NCBI GenBank assembly: GCA_037974665.1
Contig: CM075775.1
Location: 34,371,652-34,435,651 of the forward strand
Direction of reading: 5' to 3'
Length of the DNA stretch: 64,000 nt
Source of the DNA: Ehretia macrophylla
Lineage: Eukaryota > Streptophyta > Magnoliopsida > Boraginales > Ehretiaceae
A program made the position numbers and the translations under genes. Each line of letters opens with the position of its first letter. Position 1 is the first letter of the stretch. Shown here in pieces: positions 1 to 12,500 of this stretch. The notes under the pieces were generated by a model. The model ran no database searches. It saw only the letters and a program-made list of their open reading frames with translations, and was not told where the DNA came from.

Positions 1-76
1 TCGAAAATATCATCAGCGTTGTGAAGAATTATTGAGATATTTTCGGGTTTTTTGAGGGTCTAGTTAGATAGACCAA

Positions 77-3000
77 ATGATAGGTAAAGTTGGCAGCTTA
101 TTAAGCCAAGGTGTATCTTCTGTAACTATCCCATTTCATCCGTTTGGTGGGGCAGTTGACATAATTGTTGTTCAGCAGCAAGATGGAAGTTTCAAGAGCA
201 CGCCTTGGTATGTTCGGTTTGGTAAATTCCAAGGTGTTCTTAAGGGGGCGGAGAAGCTCGTGAGGATTGAAGTTAATGGGGTTGAAGCCAATTTCCATAT
301 GTATCTTGATAGTGCAGGTGAAGCATATTTCATTAAGGAGGTGGTTTCTGATCAGGAGAGTGAAGCAAATGGCAGTTTAAAGGATTCTGATAATCTTGAA
401 GGTAGAAGAGAGGATAGCAAGAATGATTATGATGATGAAGATGATGGTAGGAAAGATAATGACGCCCCTACATATGAGAGTTCCAATTTTGGAGATGGTG
501 AGTTTGAGATGCGAGATGAACGTGTTACTTTAGGTATGGATCATCTCGAGAGGACAGAGTCTAATAATGCTAGGTTCTATGAATTTCAAGATGAACAGTC
601 TTCTCTAGACGGTTCAGTTGAGTTATCAGAATATGGTTCAAGCCGATATGATAATTTAGATAATGTAGGGAATGTGCTTGAACCACAGACAAGTTCAGAA
701 GTAATTCTGATGAGTGTGGATGGCCATGTACTGACTGCACCTATCACATCAGTGGAGAAGAATGGTGAAAATGTGCTATTAAACACAGCTCAATTTCGAC
801 GAGGCCCAGGTGAAGGGACTGACTTTTGTGAGGGTGATACAGAATTCAACACTGGTGAAGCTGTCTGGGCTGCTGAGCATTTGAGTGATCTAAACACATC
901 TCCACGAAGGGTTGATTCTGCAGATGTTTGCGATAAGAACAGCGATAATAATGTTTCTGAGCACCAGCTGGAATTGTGTGAAGAAGACAGACAGCATTGT
1001 TACAAAGTGCAAGAAATTGAGGACAAAGCAAATGAAGAAAGCAATGTGCAGACAAATACACGTACCGGTAATACATCTGCAGGTATTAGAAGGGACGATG
1101 TTTACAAAAGCTGTTTGGAGCTAACAGAGTTGGCCTGGCAGGATGGAAATGTAAATCATCAAAAGATAGATCTTTCATCAGATAATGATGAAATTGCTGA
1201 AAATACGGTGGGGGAATCTCTTAGAAGTCCTAAAGCAATTAATGAACCTGAAGATGTATGCTTCAGAAAATCGGGCGATGGAGATGGGATACCCCTCTCT
1301 GGTTCTGATATTTCAGGCTTTATGCCTTCATCAGATTTGCAGGTTGAAGTTGATACCCTTGAGGAAAATGCACCGGATTCAGATCACAATTGTTCTAATA
1401 GCAGACCAACTCATTCTGATTGTCATGATAAAAAGCCAGAGGAGCAGATTGAAAGTGGTCAGAAAGCACTTGTTCTTGAAATGGAGTGCACAAAAAAAGA
1501 GAGTATGGAACCTCAGATGACACCTTCCCCTGAAGATACGTCTGATTTAGGTAAAAACTAGTGACCTTCAAGAACCGATGCTTCGTGGTTTGAGTTTTTG
1601 ACTGTTTCTCTTCTTTGTCTTTCTCTTTTTTGTTTCTTTTGTTATTTATTATCTGTACGCAGGGTTGGAAATATCTCTTTGTAGAAACTTGCTTCATGCT
1701 GGCATGGGTTCCAATGCAGCTGCCGAAGCTTTCGATGCCAACCGCATATCTGAGGAGGAATATAAACTCTCTGCATCATCAATAGTTAAGAACGAAAATT
1801 TGGTGGTCCGGATTAGAGGGAAGCACTTGCCATGGGAGAAAGCAGCACCAATTGTTCTTGGGATTGCAGCATATGGTCTGGATATACCTATTGAATCTGA
1901 TGATGCAATTCCTATAGAAGACATGGAGATGCTGAAAGCCAAGGAAGATGATTCTGGAATCTCTCAGACTCCTTCTGGAAGGAGCTGGAGGCTCTGGCCT
2001 AGGATGTTCAGAAGGGGTAAGACGCTTGAGCATACTAGCAGTAATTCATCAAACGAGGAGGTGTTTGTTGATTCTGAATCTGGCTCGCAGAACCAACCTG
2101 TAGAATTGACCCCAACAACAAGTGTCGGCTGTGCATCTCCCCATAAGCAACTTGTAAGAACAAATGTCCCCACTTCTGATCAAATTGCACCTTTGAATCT
2201 CAAAGAAGGGCGAAATACAGTGACTTTCATCTTTTCTACAAGGTATCTTGGGGTGCAAAAGGTATGTGATTTCTACTTACTCTGAATTTTGGTACTTTAA
2301 GGATGATGGTGGGTGGGGATTGGTTCTCTCTATATTAGTGACTAAGCGAGTTCGTTTGGACTAGGTTGAAGCTCACATATACTTATGGAAGTGGAATGCA
2401 CGAATCGTCGTTTCAGATGTTGATGGCACAATTACCAAGTAAGCTTTGTGTTCTTTATGTCAGGTGGTCTACTAAACTCCGCAACTCATTCAATGGGTTA
2501 GATGCCGCTCAGTTCTTTTGGTGCTTTGCACACTATTGACTTCGAATATAGTGAATACCCTCAATTTTCTTACAAAATACAGGAAAGCACTATAAACAGT
2601 TTATAAATATATTGCTGTAAGTAGTGATGTGAATAACCAAACCAAATCTGACTAAACCAAAGCTTATCCCATAAGTAGGGTGTAATGTGTAAGAAGTAAC
2701 GTGAATATGAAGAAAAGAAAAAGAAAAAGAAAGAAATGAAGAATGCCCCTCTACACTGATCTTATTTCCAAGTAATTATTCATATCATAGTGTGTAATAC
2801 TATAAGTTAGGCTATTTGTGAAGAAAATCTTCTGAATTTCTCACTGACAGTCGCACATGCTGCTCTTTAGGTCTGACGTTCTTGGTCAAGTCATGCCCTT
2901 GGTTGGAAAAGACTGGACACATTCTGGAATAGCTCATTTTTTCTCTGCCATTAAGGTATTTCCTTTCACACTTGTGCTTGATTTGGAATGTTTTCAATTT

Positions 3001-6000
3001 GACCTTCAGATAGTTTTCTATAGTTACTTTCTGAAAATCTGCATTGATGTATATAGAAAAGAATAAAATTCCCGAGGCAATTCTTGTAATAGATATTCAA
3101 TTTAACAAACTAAATAAACTCTTTAAATTCGTAGTGGGTGGCTAACTCACTGATGTTAGAGGATGTTTTACAGTATTGACAGTGTCTTATCATATGCACA
3201 ACCTTTTGCATATGGGAGGATAATTACTGCTGGCATTAGTGTTATTTGTTATCATGCAGAGAGTGTATGTCCATCTCATTCAAATTGACTGAGTTTCTTA
3301 TTACATATTAGAATATAGACTAGTCCCATATCGAAAAATTATAGACTTTAAGACCACCTTATAAGATCTTGGCCATTGCTCCTAGCACCAATTGGTTTTA
3401 GGTTGGAACCCCATGATTTTTAACATGTATCAGAGTTGGATGCTTGGTTCAGTCTTGTTCATCTTCTGCGTGTGTCATCTTCCGCGCATGTTTGATCTTC
3501 CATGTGTGTTCGTCTACATGTGACCCATTTCAAATTAGGTCAAACGTGAAGGGGAGTGTTAGAATATACACTTGTCCCATATCAAAAAATCATAGACTCC
3601 AAGACCACCTTATAAGATTTTGTGTTACTCCTGCTAGCACCAATTGGTTTTAGGTTGGAATCCCTTGATGTCAATATGTCTAATTCTTGGTCTTAAACCC
3701 TTTCAAGTTATTGCAGCCATCAACAGTATGAAGAAATGAGTTATAGGTCTGTGATCACAGTCCTTTTTGTTGTTGAAATGGATGGAAATCCAAGTTAGTG
3801 AATTGAAAACATTAGGTAAGTTGTACTACTATTCTAATTGCTGGGACCTCGAGATTTTGCTGCTCTTCAAATGAAGCAGATCAGCATAAATGGGCTGTAT
3901 TCATGTTGTGTGATTGATAAGTTGTGCAAAAGGAAAAATTATAATCCGCAGGGGATATCTTCAGGTATTAGAATGGAAAGAACCTCAAATAGTGGATACC
4001 GAGATAGCCCTTGCTTTTGTGTTTTGAAAGCAATAGGGTTTTGAAACAATATTAAATTGCTATTTTGTATTCTGATGAAGAGGGGATTTTGAGAACTCTT
4101 CTTTTACATCATTGATGGTTTAAATTTGTCCCCTTACTTATCCTGCTTTCCCCCCTCTCTTTTCTCGAATGCTGTTCTATGATTGTCACGGTAAATCAAC
4201 CTAGACCAAAAAGTGATAGTCATATATTTCAATTGACAGTTCTTGAAAATTTCATCTGTGAGAATGATTTACATCCAGCATATCTTTCTTTGAGGTAAGT
4301 TGTAAGGTGTGCTTAGTCATCACACCTTAATGTTGCATCCCAACTCAAATAAAATAGTGCTACTGTAGCATGTTGCATTAAATTGGGAAAATCCTGAAAA
4401 ATACTGAGCAAGTCAATGTCTTTGCATTTCAAGAGTGGGTTCTGCATAAGCATCCTAGAAGAATTATTGGTCGTGGGTCGACTGAGTGAAGCACTAGTTT
4501 CTTAAGATAGACTTGAGTTGAAATAGAGGTTAAGTACATTACAATAGTCTACTAGACTTGGTCACTTCCCTGGTTAACTTTGATCTCCTCCATTGCTGGG
4601 TCCATAGTTTGTGTGTGTAAAGGAGAGTAGTTCCACAGAACATGTTTTATTTTCTTTGAAATTGAATCTAGTGTGATTTTAGTTATTGGATTAGAATGTG
4701 GTTTTGCTTCTATTACAGTTATTATGTAATGTTGTATTGGCCTATATTTTTTCATTTTCTGGTGGAAAGTAATGGTTCTTCATTTCAGGAGAATGGATAC
4801 CAGCTACTCTTTCTGAGTGCACGTGCAATTGTCCAAGCATATTTAACCAGAAATTTTCTGTTCAATCTCAAGCAGGTACCGATATTGGCTTGGTTCTGGT
4901 ATCATTAGCCATATTTTCTGTATATATAAATCCTTGGCGTGCTGTAATAATAGGAAAAACTATACTAAAATTTCAAGGGAATCAATCAGTCAGGTGTTTT
5001 ATTTGGTCAAAATGATCGAAATATGTATCTGTTGTGGACAAGTTCAATTGAATCTGGTTGCTTAGACTATTATCTTATCACTCTTCCATCGTTATTTTCT
5101 TTTGGGGGCTCCAGGGGATTAATTGCTCTCTATACTTATTTTGGCAACATTGAGAATCTAGATAAATTACCTAATAAGAATCGAGTTAGCTGAAGAAATT
5201 CTAAATATTTACAGGATGGGAAAACCTTACCTGATGGACCTGTCGTTATTTCTCCAGATGGTTTATTCCCTTCACTCTACCGAGAAGGTATGTTCCATTC
5301 TTCCAAGGGTTATTTTCCTAACCTGAGAATAGTGGTCATATGTTTTTGACCAATTTCGATTACATATCCAGGTATAATTCATGTTTAGATAGAGACCCGA
5401 ATCAATCAGTCAGGATAAGACACGCACACACATTAGGAACTGCTTGAACATGGTCTGTGGAAAATTGCATTATACAATCTTGCAGGGGCTCGGTCTTTCA
5501 TGCCTTTCTTACATGGACCTGGTTCTAGTCTGATTTTGCCTGCATGTTCGTATATTCTTTGATCTCACTTAGTTCTAGTTGATCTCTGATGGAATCCGTC
5601 TTTTTACCTGATGACAGTAATCAGAAGGGCCCCTCACGAATTCAAGATCGCCTGTCTAGAGGTAGATACCGGAGGCATGCAATTTTCTTTTCCTCTCTTT
5701 TTTCCACATGTAGTAGAATCGAACAATTCTTGTGTGCCAATGATACTTCCCGGAGATTTGCCCCCTCTTTAAGCTTGAAGTGCCTAATATTGCAGGATAT
5801 CAAGGCACTTTTCCCTCCTGATCATAATCCATTTTATGCGGGTTTTGGGAATAGAGACACTGACGAGCTCAGCTACCGAAAAATTGGTATCCCGAAGGGC
5901 AAAATTTTTATAATCAACCCTAAGGTATGAGGCTTCCATTACATCTTCACAGAACAACGATGTCTGGATGCCATTTCATTTCTATCAGTCCTTATCCTCT

Positions 6001-6299
6001 GAAAATTTTATCAACATTGATAGGGTGAGGTAGCTGTTAATCGCCATATCGATGTGAAGACATACACTTCACTACACACTCTTGTACATGACATGTTCCC
6101 TCCAACATCACTAGTTGAACAGGTAATATGTCAACGAAGAATAATTTATTTTTATCTTTATTTTCTCTTGATATGTCAGAGAAGTGTAGTTTATGTTAAA
6201 ATCTTATCGATCATGGCATTCGCGATGCCAATTGTTGTGCAGGAGGACTATAACCCGTGGAATTACTGGAAAATACCATTGCCAGATGATGACTTGTAG
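77..6299 (+). CDS. PAH: phosphatidate phosphatase, lipin/PAH family
   Basis: Mg-dependent phosphatidate phosphatase (phosphatidate to diacylglycerol), which in plants limits ER phospholipid synthesis and takes part in galactolipid remodelling. Exons I infer: 77-1550, 1663-2261, 2365-2438, 2871-2955, 4789-4875, 5215-5287, 5618-5661, 5796-5924, 6024-6122, 6243-6299. All junctions are GT-AG and phase-compatible, giving 906 aa, close to the usual ~900-930 aa of plant PAHs. The N-LIP domain is residues 1-~95 (the start [13 protein letters not shown] fits the family). A long acidic, serine-rich linker follows. The C-terminal HAD catalytic domain has DVDGT at about residues 709-713 (DxDxT motif), then the conserved GFGNRDTDE stretch. 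The fourth intron (2956-4788) holds a TRIM element. PAH1 and PAH2 cannot be told apart here. The ATG at 77 is the first one in frame and matches family N-termini; the rest of the 5' UTR lies before the window. Confidence 0.95.
3306..3676 (+). mobile_element. TRIM (miniature LTR retroelement) in PAH intron
   Basis: Two direct repeats of about 120 bp (3306-3425 and 3557-3676) share most positions, including the blocks accaccttataagat and caattggttttaggttgg. Just after the first repeat lies tgtatcagagttgg, close to the tRNA-Met primer binding site TGGTATCAGAGC. Just before the second repeat is a purine run (gtgaaggggag). There is no coding capacity between the repeats. This LTR-PBS-PPT-LTR layout in about 370 bp is that of a terminal-repeat retrotransposon in miniature. 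I did not find a clear target-site duplication, so exact ends are uncertain by a few bases. Confidence 0.75.
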
Positions 6300-6690
6300 G
6301 AGGTTACATCTCTTCAGAAATAGATGACTTCTGAGTTTTAGTGCTTGATAGATTCCTTTTTGAGAGCGATTCATCCTTCTCGAACATTGCATACAGCTCA
6401 ACAAAGTTTAGTTCTTTTGATTATCACTACTTCCATTATAGAATATTAGCTCTTAGGGCCATTTTTATACGTATTCCATTGTATGAAGTGTAAAGACATC
6501 AATCTGTAACAAAAATAAGACATATATGGTATATGAGCCGTCTCATTTCCTTTTCTTCTCTCTTTTAGGTCGTTCATATCCGGAAAACTTTCAAACATCA
6601 GCCGAATTGATCCACTTCTAACATGGATGTGGGGCCTACCCATGACTCACTTTCAAGGTCTATTTGACCTCTAGTTGTCTATATCACTTA

Positions 6691-7479
6691 GGTACCGATT
6701 GGTATACTGGAATGAGGTTTGGAATGGAATGACATTCCCAATTATTTTTTATTCCCATGCTTGGTATAAATGAATGAACTTGGGAATCTCATTCCCAAGG
6801 TAATCACATTCTCACGTATATGAGAATAGCCATTCCAGAGCAAACCCATGGGAATGGGCTATTCCTATGTATTTGGGAATGAACTTGACTATCATACCCT
6901 CATATTCAATAATAATAATAATAATAACAAAAATAATAATAAAAATAACAATAATAATAATTAAAAAATATAATAATTATTATTATTATAAAAAAATAAA
7001 AAAATATAATATAAATTATTATTAAAAAATAATAATAATAATAATAATTATTATTATTATTATAAAAAATTATTTTTGTAATAATAATAATAATTATTAT
7101 TAAAAAATAAATATAAAATCAAAAACGAAAAATAAAATAAAAATAATAATAGTGATTGAAATAATAATAATAATAATAAAATAACAATAATAATAATTAA
7201 AAATATAATAATAATAACTATTATAAAATACTAATTATTATTATAAAAATATAAAAAAAATAATAAATAAATATGCTAAAAATTATTATTAAAAAATAAT
7301 AATTATTAATATTATAAAAAATTATTTTTTTATATAATTTTTTATAATAATAATAATAATAAAAATAATACTAATAAAAAAAAATATAAAAACAAAAAGT
7401 AAAAATAAAATAAAAATAAAAGTAATAATAATAATAATAATCAATAAAATTAAAATAACAAAATAATAATAGTGATTGA

Positions 7480-7516
<37 letters not shown>

Positions 7517-7705
7517 GAGCAATCTTGTCATATTTTTAACACTATAATAATAAAAGGGCAATCTTGTCATATTATATAAGGTATTCCCATTATTACTTTT
7601 CATTCTTAAAACATACCAAACTTGTTATTCACATTCCCAAGTTCATTTCATTCCCAGTTTCATTCCATTCCTGTCCAAATCCATTCCAGTACACCAATCG
7701 CTACC
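6691..7705. mobile_element. PIF/Harbinger (Tourist-like) MITE with expanded AAT core
   Basis: The left end ggtaccgattggtatactgg and the reverse complement of the right end (ggtagcgattggtgtactgg) form an inverted repeat that continues for about 45 bp with few mismatches. Both ends are flanked by TTA (6688-6690 and 7706-7708), the 3-bp target duplication typical of PIF/Harbinger elements. No transposase is encoded. Most of the interior is a long AT-rich microsatellite, so the element is about 1 kb instead of the usual few hundred bp. It sits about 390 bp downstream of the PAH stop codon. Confidence 0.85.
6905..7515. repeat. long degenerate (AAT)n/(ATT)n microsatellite
   Basis: About 600 bp almost wholly of A and T, dominated by runs of aat/ata triplets that switch strand sense (aataat to attatt) several times. 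It fills the interior of the surrounding MITE. The apparent poly-tyrosine reading frame on the minus strand here is only this repeat. Confidence 0.9.
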
Positions 7706-8301
7706 TTATGATATATCTAATGGGAAATACTATTTACAAAAAATTATTATTTTTAGTTATTTTTAGAGACTTGAGTCTCTAAAAATTATTATAATGATTT
7801 AAATATATATGAGACTTATCACTTTTTAGAGATTTGAGTTAAAATAAAGATCTAATTTATTTTTTTGGCTATAAATTTAGAGATTCAAAAAGTGATTGGA
7901 TCTCTATTTTGGTATAAAAGTTGACAAATATGATAGACCTTATGTATATTTAAATCATTAATAATGAACCAAAAATGATAAGTTTTTATACATAGTACTC
8001 ATTAGAAATACCCTTACTGCCTTCTTTTAATAAACTCCTCGATTTGATTATATAAAGCCTCTTCATCTAACAAAACCTAGGATTGCCACCTAAAATTATT
8101 TCTGGTTTTCATTATAAATTTAGCATTATTTTTGAAAGTACAAGTAGACAAGATATGTGTTTAGACATTGCCACCATGTGTACAAAGTGAGGTTCAAAAT
8201 GTAGCCATTATGGTTTGGAGTTTCATCCACTGGCGTTTTAACTTTTTCTGAAATTTATATATAATGAGAATTTCATACATTGAACTTTATTTTTATTATG
8301 T

Positions 8302-8919
8302 CTTTAACTTTGGAAAAAATGTATTTTAGTTCTAACATTCATTAATAAATCTTTCACAGTTTTCTAGCCTTGAATCTCAGTTCGTAAAGTTCTGACCTTC
8401 ACTAACAAAAGACGAAAAATCCTTTTCTTTGACTATGCAGCTGTCTGCCATTGAGATTAAAGCGATGTGAGATTCACTTGTGTATTAGATAACCGTATAA
8501 CTAAAAGAAAATATTTTCAACAAAAGACAAAATTGGTCGACATGGAATGGTTCACTAAAACATATAACCTCGTGATGCAATAACTATAGTTTTAATACTT
8601 AATTTTTTTCCTTTAACCTTGGAAAAAACGTATTTTAGTTCTAACATTCATTAATAAATCTTCCACAGTTTTCTAGCCTTGAATCTCAGTTCGTAAAGTT
8701 CTAACCTTCGCTAACAAAAGACGAAAAATCCTTTTCTTTGACTATGCAGCTGTATGGCATTGAGATTAAAGCGATGTAAGATTCACTTGTGTATTAGATA
8801 ACCGTATAACTAAAAGAAAATATTTTCAACAAAAGACAAAATTGGTCGACATGGAATGGTTCACTAAAACATATAACCTCGTGATGCAATAACTATAGTT
8901 TTAATACTTAATTTTTTTC
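8302..8919 (+). repeat. recent 309-bp tandem duplication
   Basis: Two head-to-tail copies, 8302-8610 and 8611-8919, differ at only a handful of positions. No recognisable gene lies inside. The rest of 7706-9578 is AT-rich spacer and promoter DNA ahead of the coiled-coil gene; I see no other gene in it. Confidence 0.9.
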
Positions 8920-9578
8920 AAAAAAATACTTTCTCCCTTGAATTTTTTTATGATGGTAAAATTAAGTGACTAAAATTACAATCACGATAATAAAGAGTGT
9001 AACATAAAATTTGTACAAATTACTGGGGTCTAGTGTTGTTACTGTTGTAAAAGATTCCTATGGAGTGACTAGGGTTTTGGTCTAGTGATGTATTATGCGA
9101 GATATATGTGTAAAGTTATGAGTTCAAATTTCGATGATTACACATTTAATATATATTATACGGCGTCAGACTTTCTGAATTTAAAAAAAAAAAAAATCCC
9201 TATGGTTTCCCTTTATATTGGTCAAGCCAAAGCAAACAATTTTTTTTAAAAAAAATACTTAAAAATTGGATGAAATAATAAAATTACTACGTTTTAAGTC
9301 TATTATTTCGAGACGGAAAGAGAATTTAAGAAAGGGCAATTGGGGAAAGTCACGACCAGCTGGCGCGAAACGAAAGGCAACAGACTCGAACTTTCAAAAA
9401 CAAAACGGTCACTTCGGAAACATTCATCATTCATATTCCATTCCATTCCATCACAAAAACGCTTCTCTTCTTGACTTGTTCATCTTCTTCTCTGCATTCT
9501 TTGTTTGGTTTTTTGAATCCAAACCACATTGTATATAGAAACAACTCACACACACACATATCGATTAATTGATCGGCG

Positions 9579-12500
9579 ATGGCGTGGATACGATCGGCGG
9601 TGAACAAAGCCGTAGAAGTAGGCGGCAACAACAACATCTCTCGCAGCTTTCGTAGCTATGCCGGTACCGTCGTCCAGCAAGCCGGCCAAGCCGTTGCTGG
9701 TGGCGCCAAATTGATACAAGATCGCATGGTTCAAACCTCTCTCTCTACGCGCGCGCGCGCACACACACACATATATATGTGTGTGTGAAATTTCAAATTA
9801 ATTGGATTGTTTACATTACTGTATATATATGTGTGCCTGTGTGTGTGTGTGTGTGTGAAATTGCGCGCGCACGCACACACACACACACACGCACGCACAC
9901 ACACACATATATAATATATTTGTGAAATTGCAAATTAATTGGATTGTTTACATTACTGTGTATATATGTGTGTGTGTGTGTGAAATTGCAAATTAATTGA
10001 ATTGTTTACATTAGTGCTACAAATTTACTAAGATGAGCTCTTTGGAAAATTTGTAAAAAGCTAAATTAAAAGCTGAAAGATTTTATGCTGAAAAGAAAAT
10101 AGTTCTCATCTATATATGTTTTTTTGTGTGTAATTTATATATGTGTGTGTGTGTGTGGATTAATGTTTCTATAAAAGGACAGCTCGGGCAAGCATACAAA
10201 TATTTTTTGTAAAAGAACATCTCGTTACAGGAAGCTCCCACTATAAGCTACAGCGCAAAGTCTGAGAAAGAGTAGGACCACTTTTGGTGCAATATTATGT
10301 TGCATTTTTCAGGACTGCTTTTCCTTGACTCGAATCTGTGACTCCAATGTCTAAAGTCTATGACTTGTAGTCTCATACATTATGTGTTTCTTTTTGTTTT
10401 AGGTCATATATTATTTATTTTATTCTTTTTGTCTGAATTGCTAGTGATTAAACGTATCGTTGTTCCTCTAGAGATGCAGAACTCATCTGTGAACATGGAG
10501 GACTGTATCAATTCATGTAGTATATTTAATGTGTTAAGTACATATACGCGTGTACGTTTGCATTTCTTGAGAATATGGTGGTGACTGTTTATATTTTTCT
10601 CTTACTTTCTCTCGGACTAAGTTAACCGTTTGTCATACTGCTATACTATCTAAAAATACTTATTAATGTTACAGGGACCCTGGGGTCTGCAAAATTTTAA
10701 GCAAGCAGTAAAAAGATTAGAAGAAGTTTCTGTTTCTTATAGAGGGGTAGAAAGAGTTCAATTGCTAAGAAGGTGGTTAGTTGCTTTAAAAGAAATCGAG
10801 AGACTATCAGCAGCTGCTAATGAGCCTTCAAACACAGAGAAATCTGGTTGGCCTCTTCACCTATTCAGTGAATCGAAAGATTCTCCAAGAAAGCCTACCG
10901 TGGTAAGGAAGTGATTAAGCATGGTACTGTCTCACTGCTTTATTGTACCTGATTATAGCGTAATAAACTTTTGTTTCTTGGTGAGATAAGACAGAGGATT
11001 CACAGTTTCACACTCATATGATACTTTTTAGATCTTGAGAGTTTTAATTTGTCTGCTGCAAAATTGCATTCTTCATTAGCCTATGTAATAGAACAAGAGA
11101 CACGTGCTTAAGATGCTGCCTAACTCATTCTTCCAGCCTCACCAAAAGATTGGACCAAAAAGAAAATGAAGGAAGTTGTTTATGGGATTTGCTATATGTG
11201 CATTACAGTGACATTTCTACTTAGGCAACTTCTCAATAAGGCAGGTCAGGAAGCAGATAATTTGTAGCGGGACATGCATGGTGTAGAAAATTGTGTGATG
11301 AGTTTTTTCTGGATCCGATGTGTTGTACGCATGATATGTTCCTCAGAATTAGACATCCACCTTTCAACTAAGTCTGGACATTCACCTTTTGACACGGAGT
11401 ATATTTGGGTCTTGAGCAGCCATGGTTGACTTGAGCCATGGAAGAGCCATTCAATTCCAATCTGATTCTGTTTTTTGGTTTCTCTGTCTTCTTGTTTCTA
11501 CCCTTGGGAACCCTTGATTTTTGATTCATTATAAAAAAAACGGTGCTTTCAGCTTGTTCTGCAGATCTACCTTCATCAGAAGCTGGAACTGCTGAGCCTG
11601 TTACGGATTTTCTTCTTACCGACGATGGCTAAATTCATACATGGCTTGATGATTTTGCTATCTAGGAAATGTTCATTATTCTTCCACTGCCTATATCTTC
11701 CATAGTAGCCAAGTCTTCCCCGGACTTTGTCCTGCAATAACAGAACTCTTGCAATGAGTTTGCCGCTGCATTGACTGTGTGACTTCATTGTTTTATCTTA
11801 GGCCTGATATGCTGTTTACTGCTTGTCAGAATTATCTAATAACATGTGTTCTTGTAGTAATTTGCTTATCCATATTACTTTAATCCTAATGAACAGGTTC
11901 TGTATTATGATCCTGACGCTGGTGGGGAACCAATGAATTTCCATGATGTCTTTCTTCACAGCCAAGCTCTTGAAGGCATGACGTTGTCTATGGTAAGCTG
12001 ATGAAATTTCAAAAGTGCCTCTTTCCGTTGTGAAAAGCCATTGTTTTCATGATCTTTGTTTTGGACTATTGGCTGTTGTATGGTGGGTGTTGATAGTATC
12101 CAAGATTGTTTAGATACTTTGCATAGTTGATTTAAATAGCAAGGTTGGTTAGGTGCTTTCCATAATTGATGTAAATACTTTTGGGTTGCACCCCTTTGGT
12201 GCATTTTAATAAATATTTTTCACTTTTCAGAAAGAAAAAAAACAACTTTTAACAGTTTCCTCAGGCTCCTTGCTCATGAATACTGACACCACTAAGTGGC
12301 ATTCCTTTCTTTGCTCTTTTGCCCTTTTGTTTGTAATTGATGGATCAGTGATTTAAAAGTGCCAGATTGATCTAAAAACTGTAGATTTGTTCTCACTGTA
12401 ATTTCTTGATGTAAAATAGCAATATTGTTAGCTTGTTGCACTCACATAGATTATCAGAAAAATGTTGTATCATCCCATTCAAATCTTGTTATCTAAAATT

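Noticed and set aside
7322-7603. Minus-strand frame with a poly-Tyr stretch
   Set aside because: Produced by the AAT microsatellite in the MITE.
6905-9000. CRISPR array or bacterial-type repeats
   Set aside because: Repeats here are microsatellites and a simple tandem duplication in a plant nuclear context; no spacer-repeat pattern.
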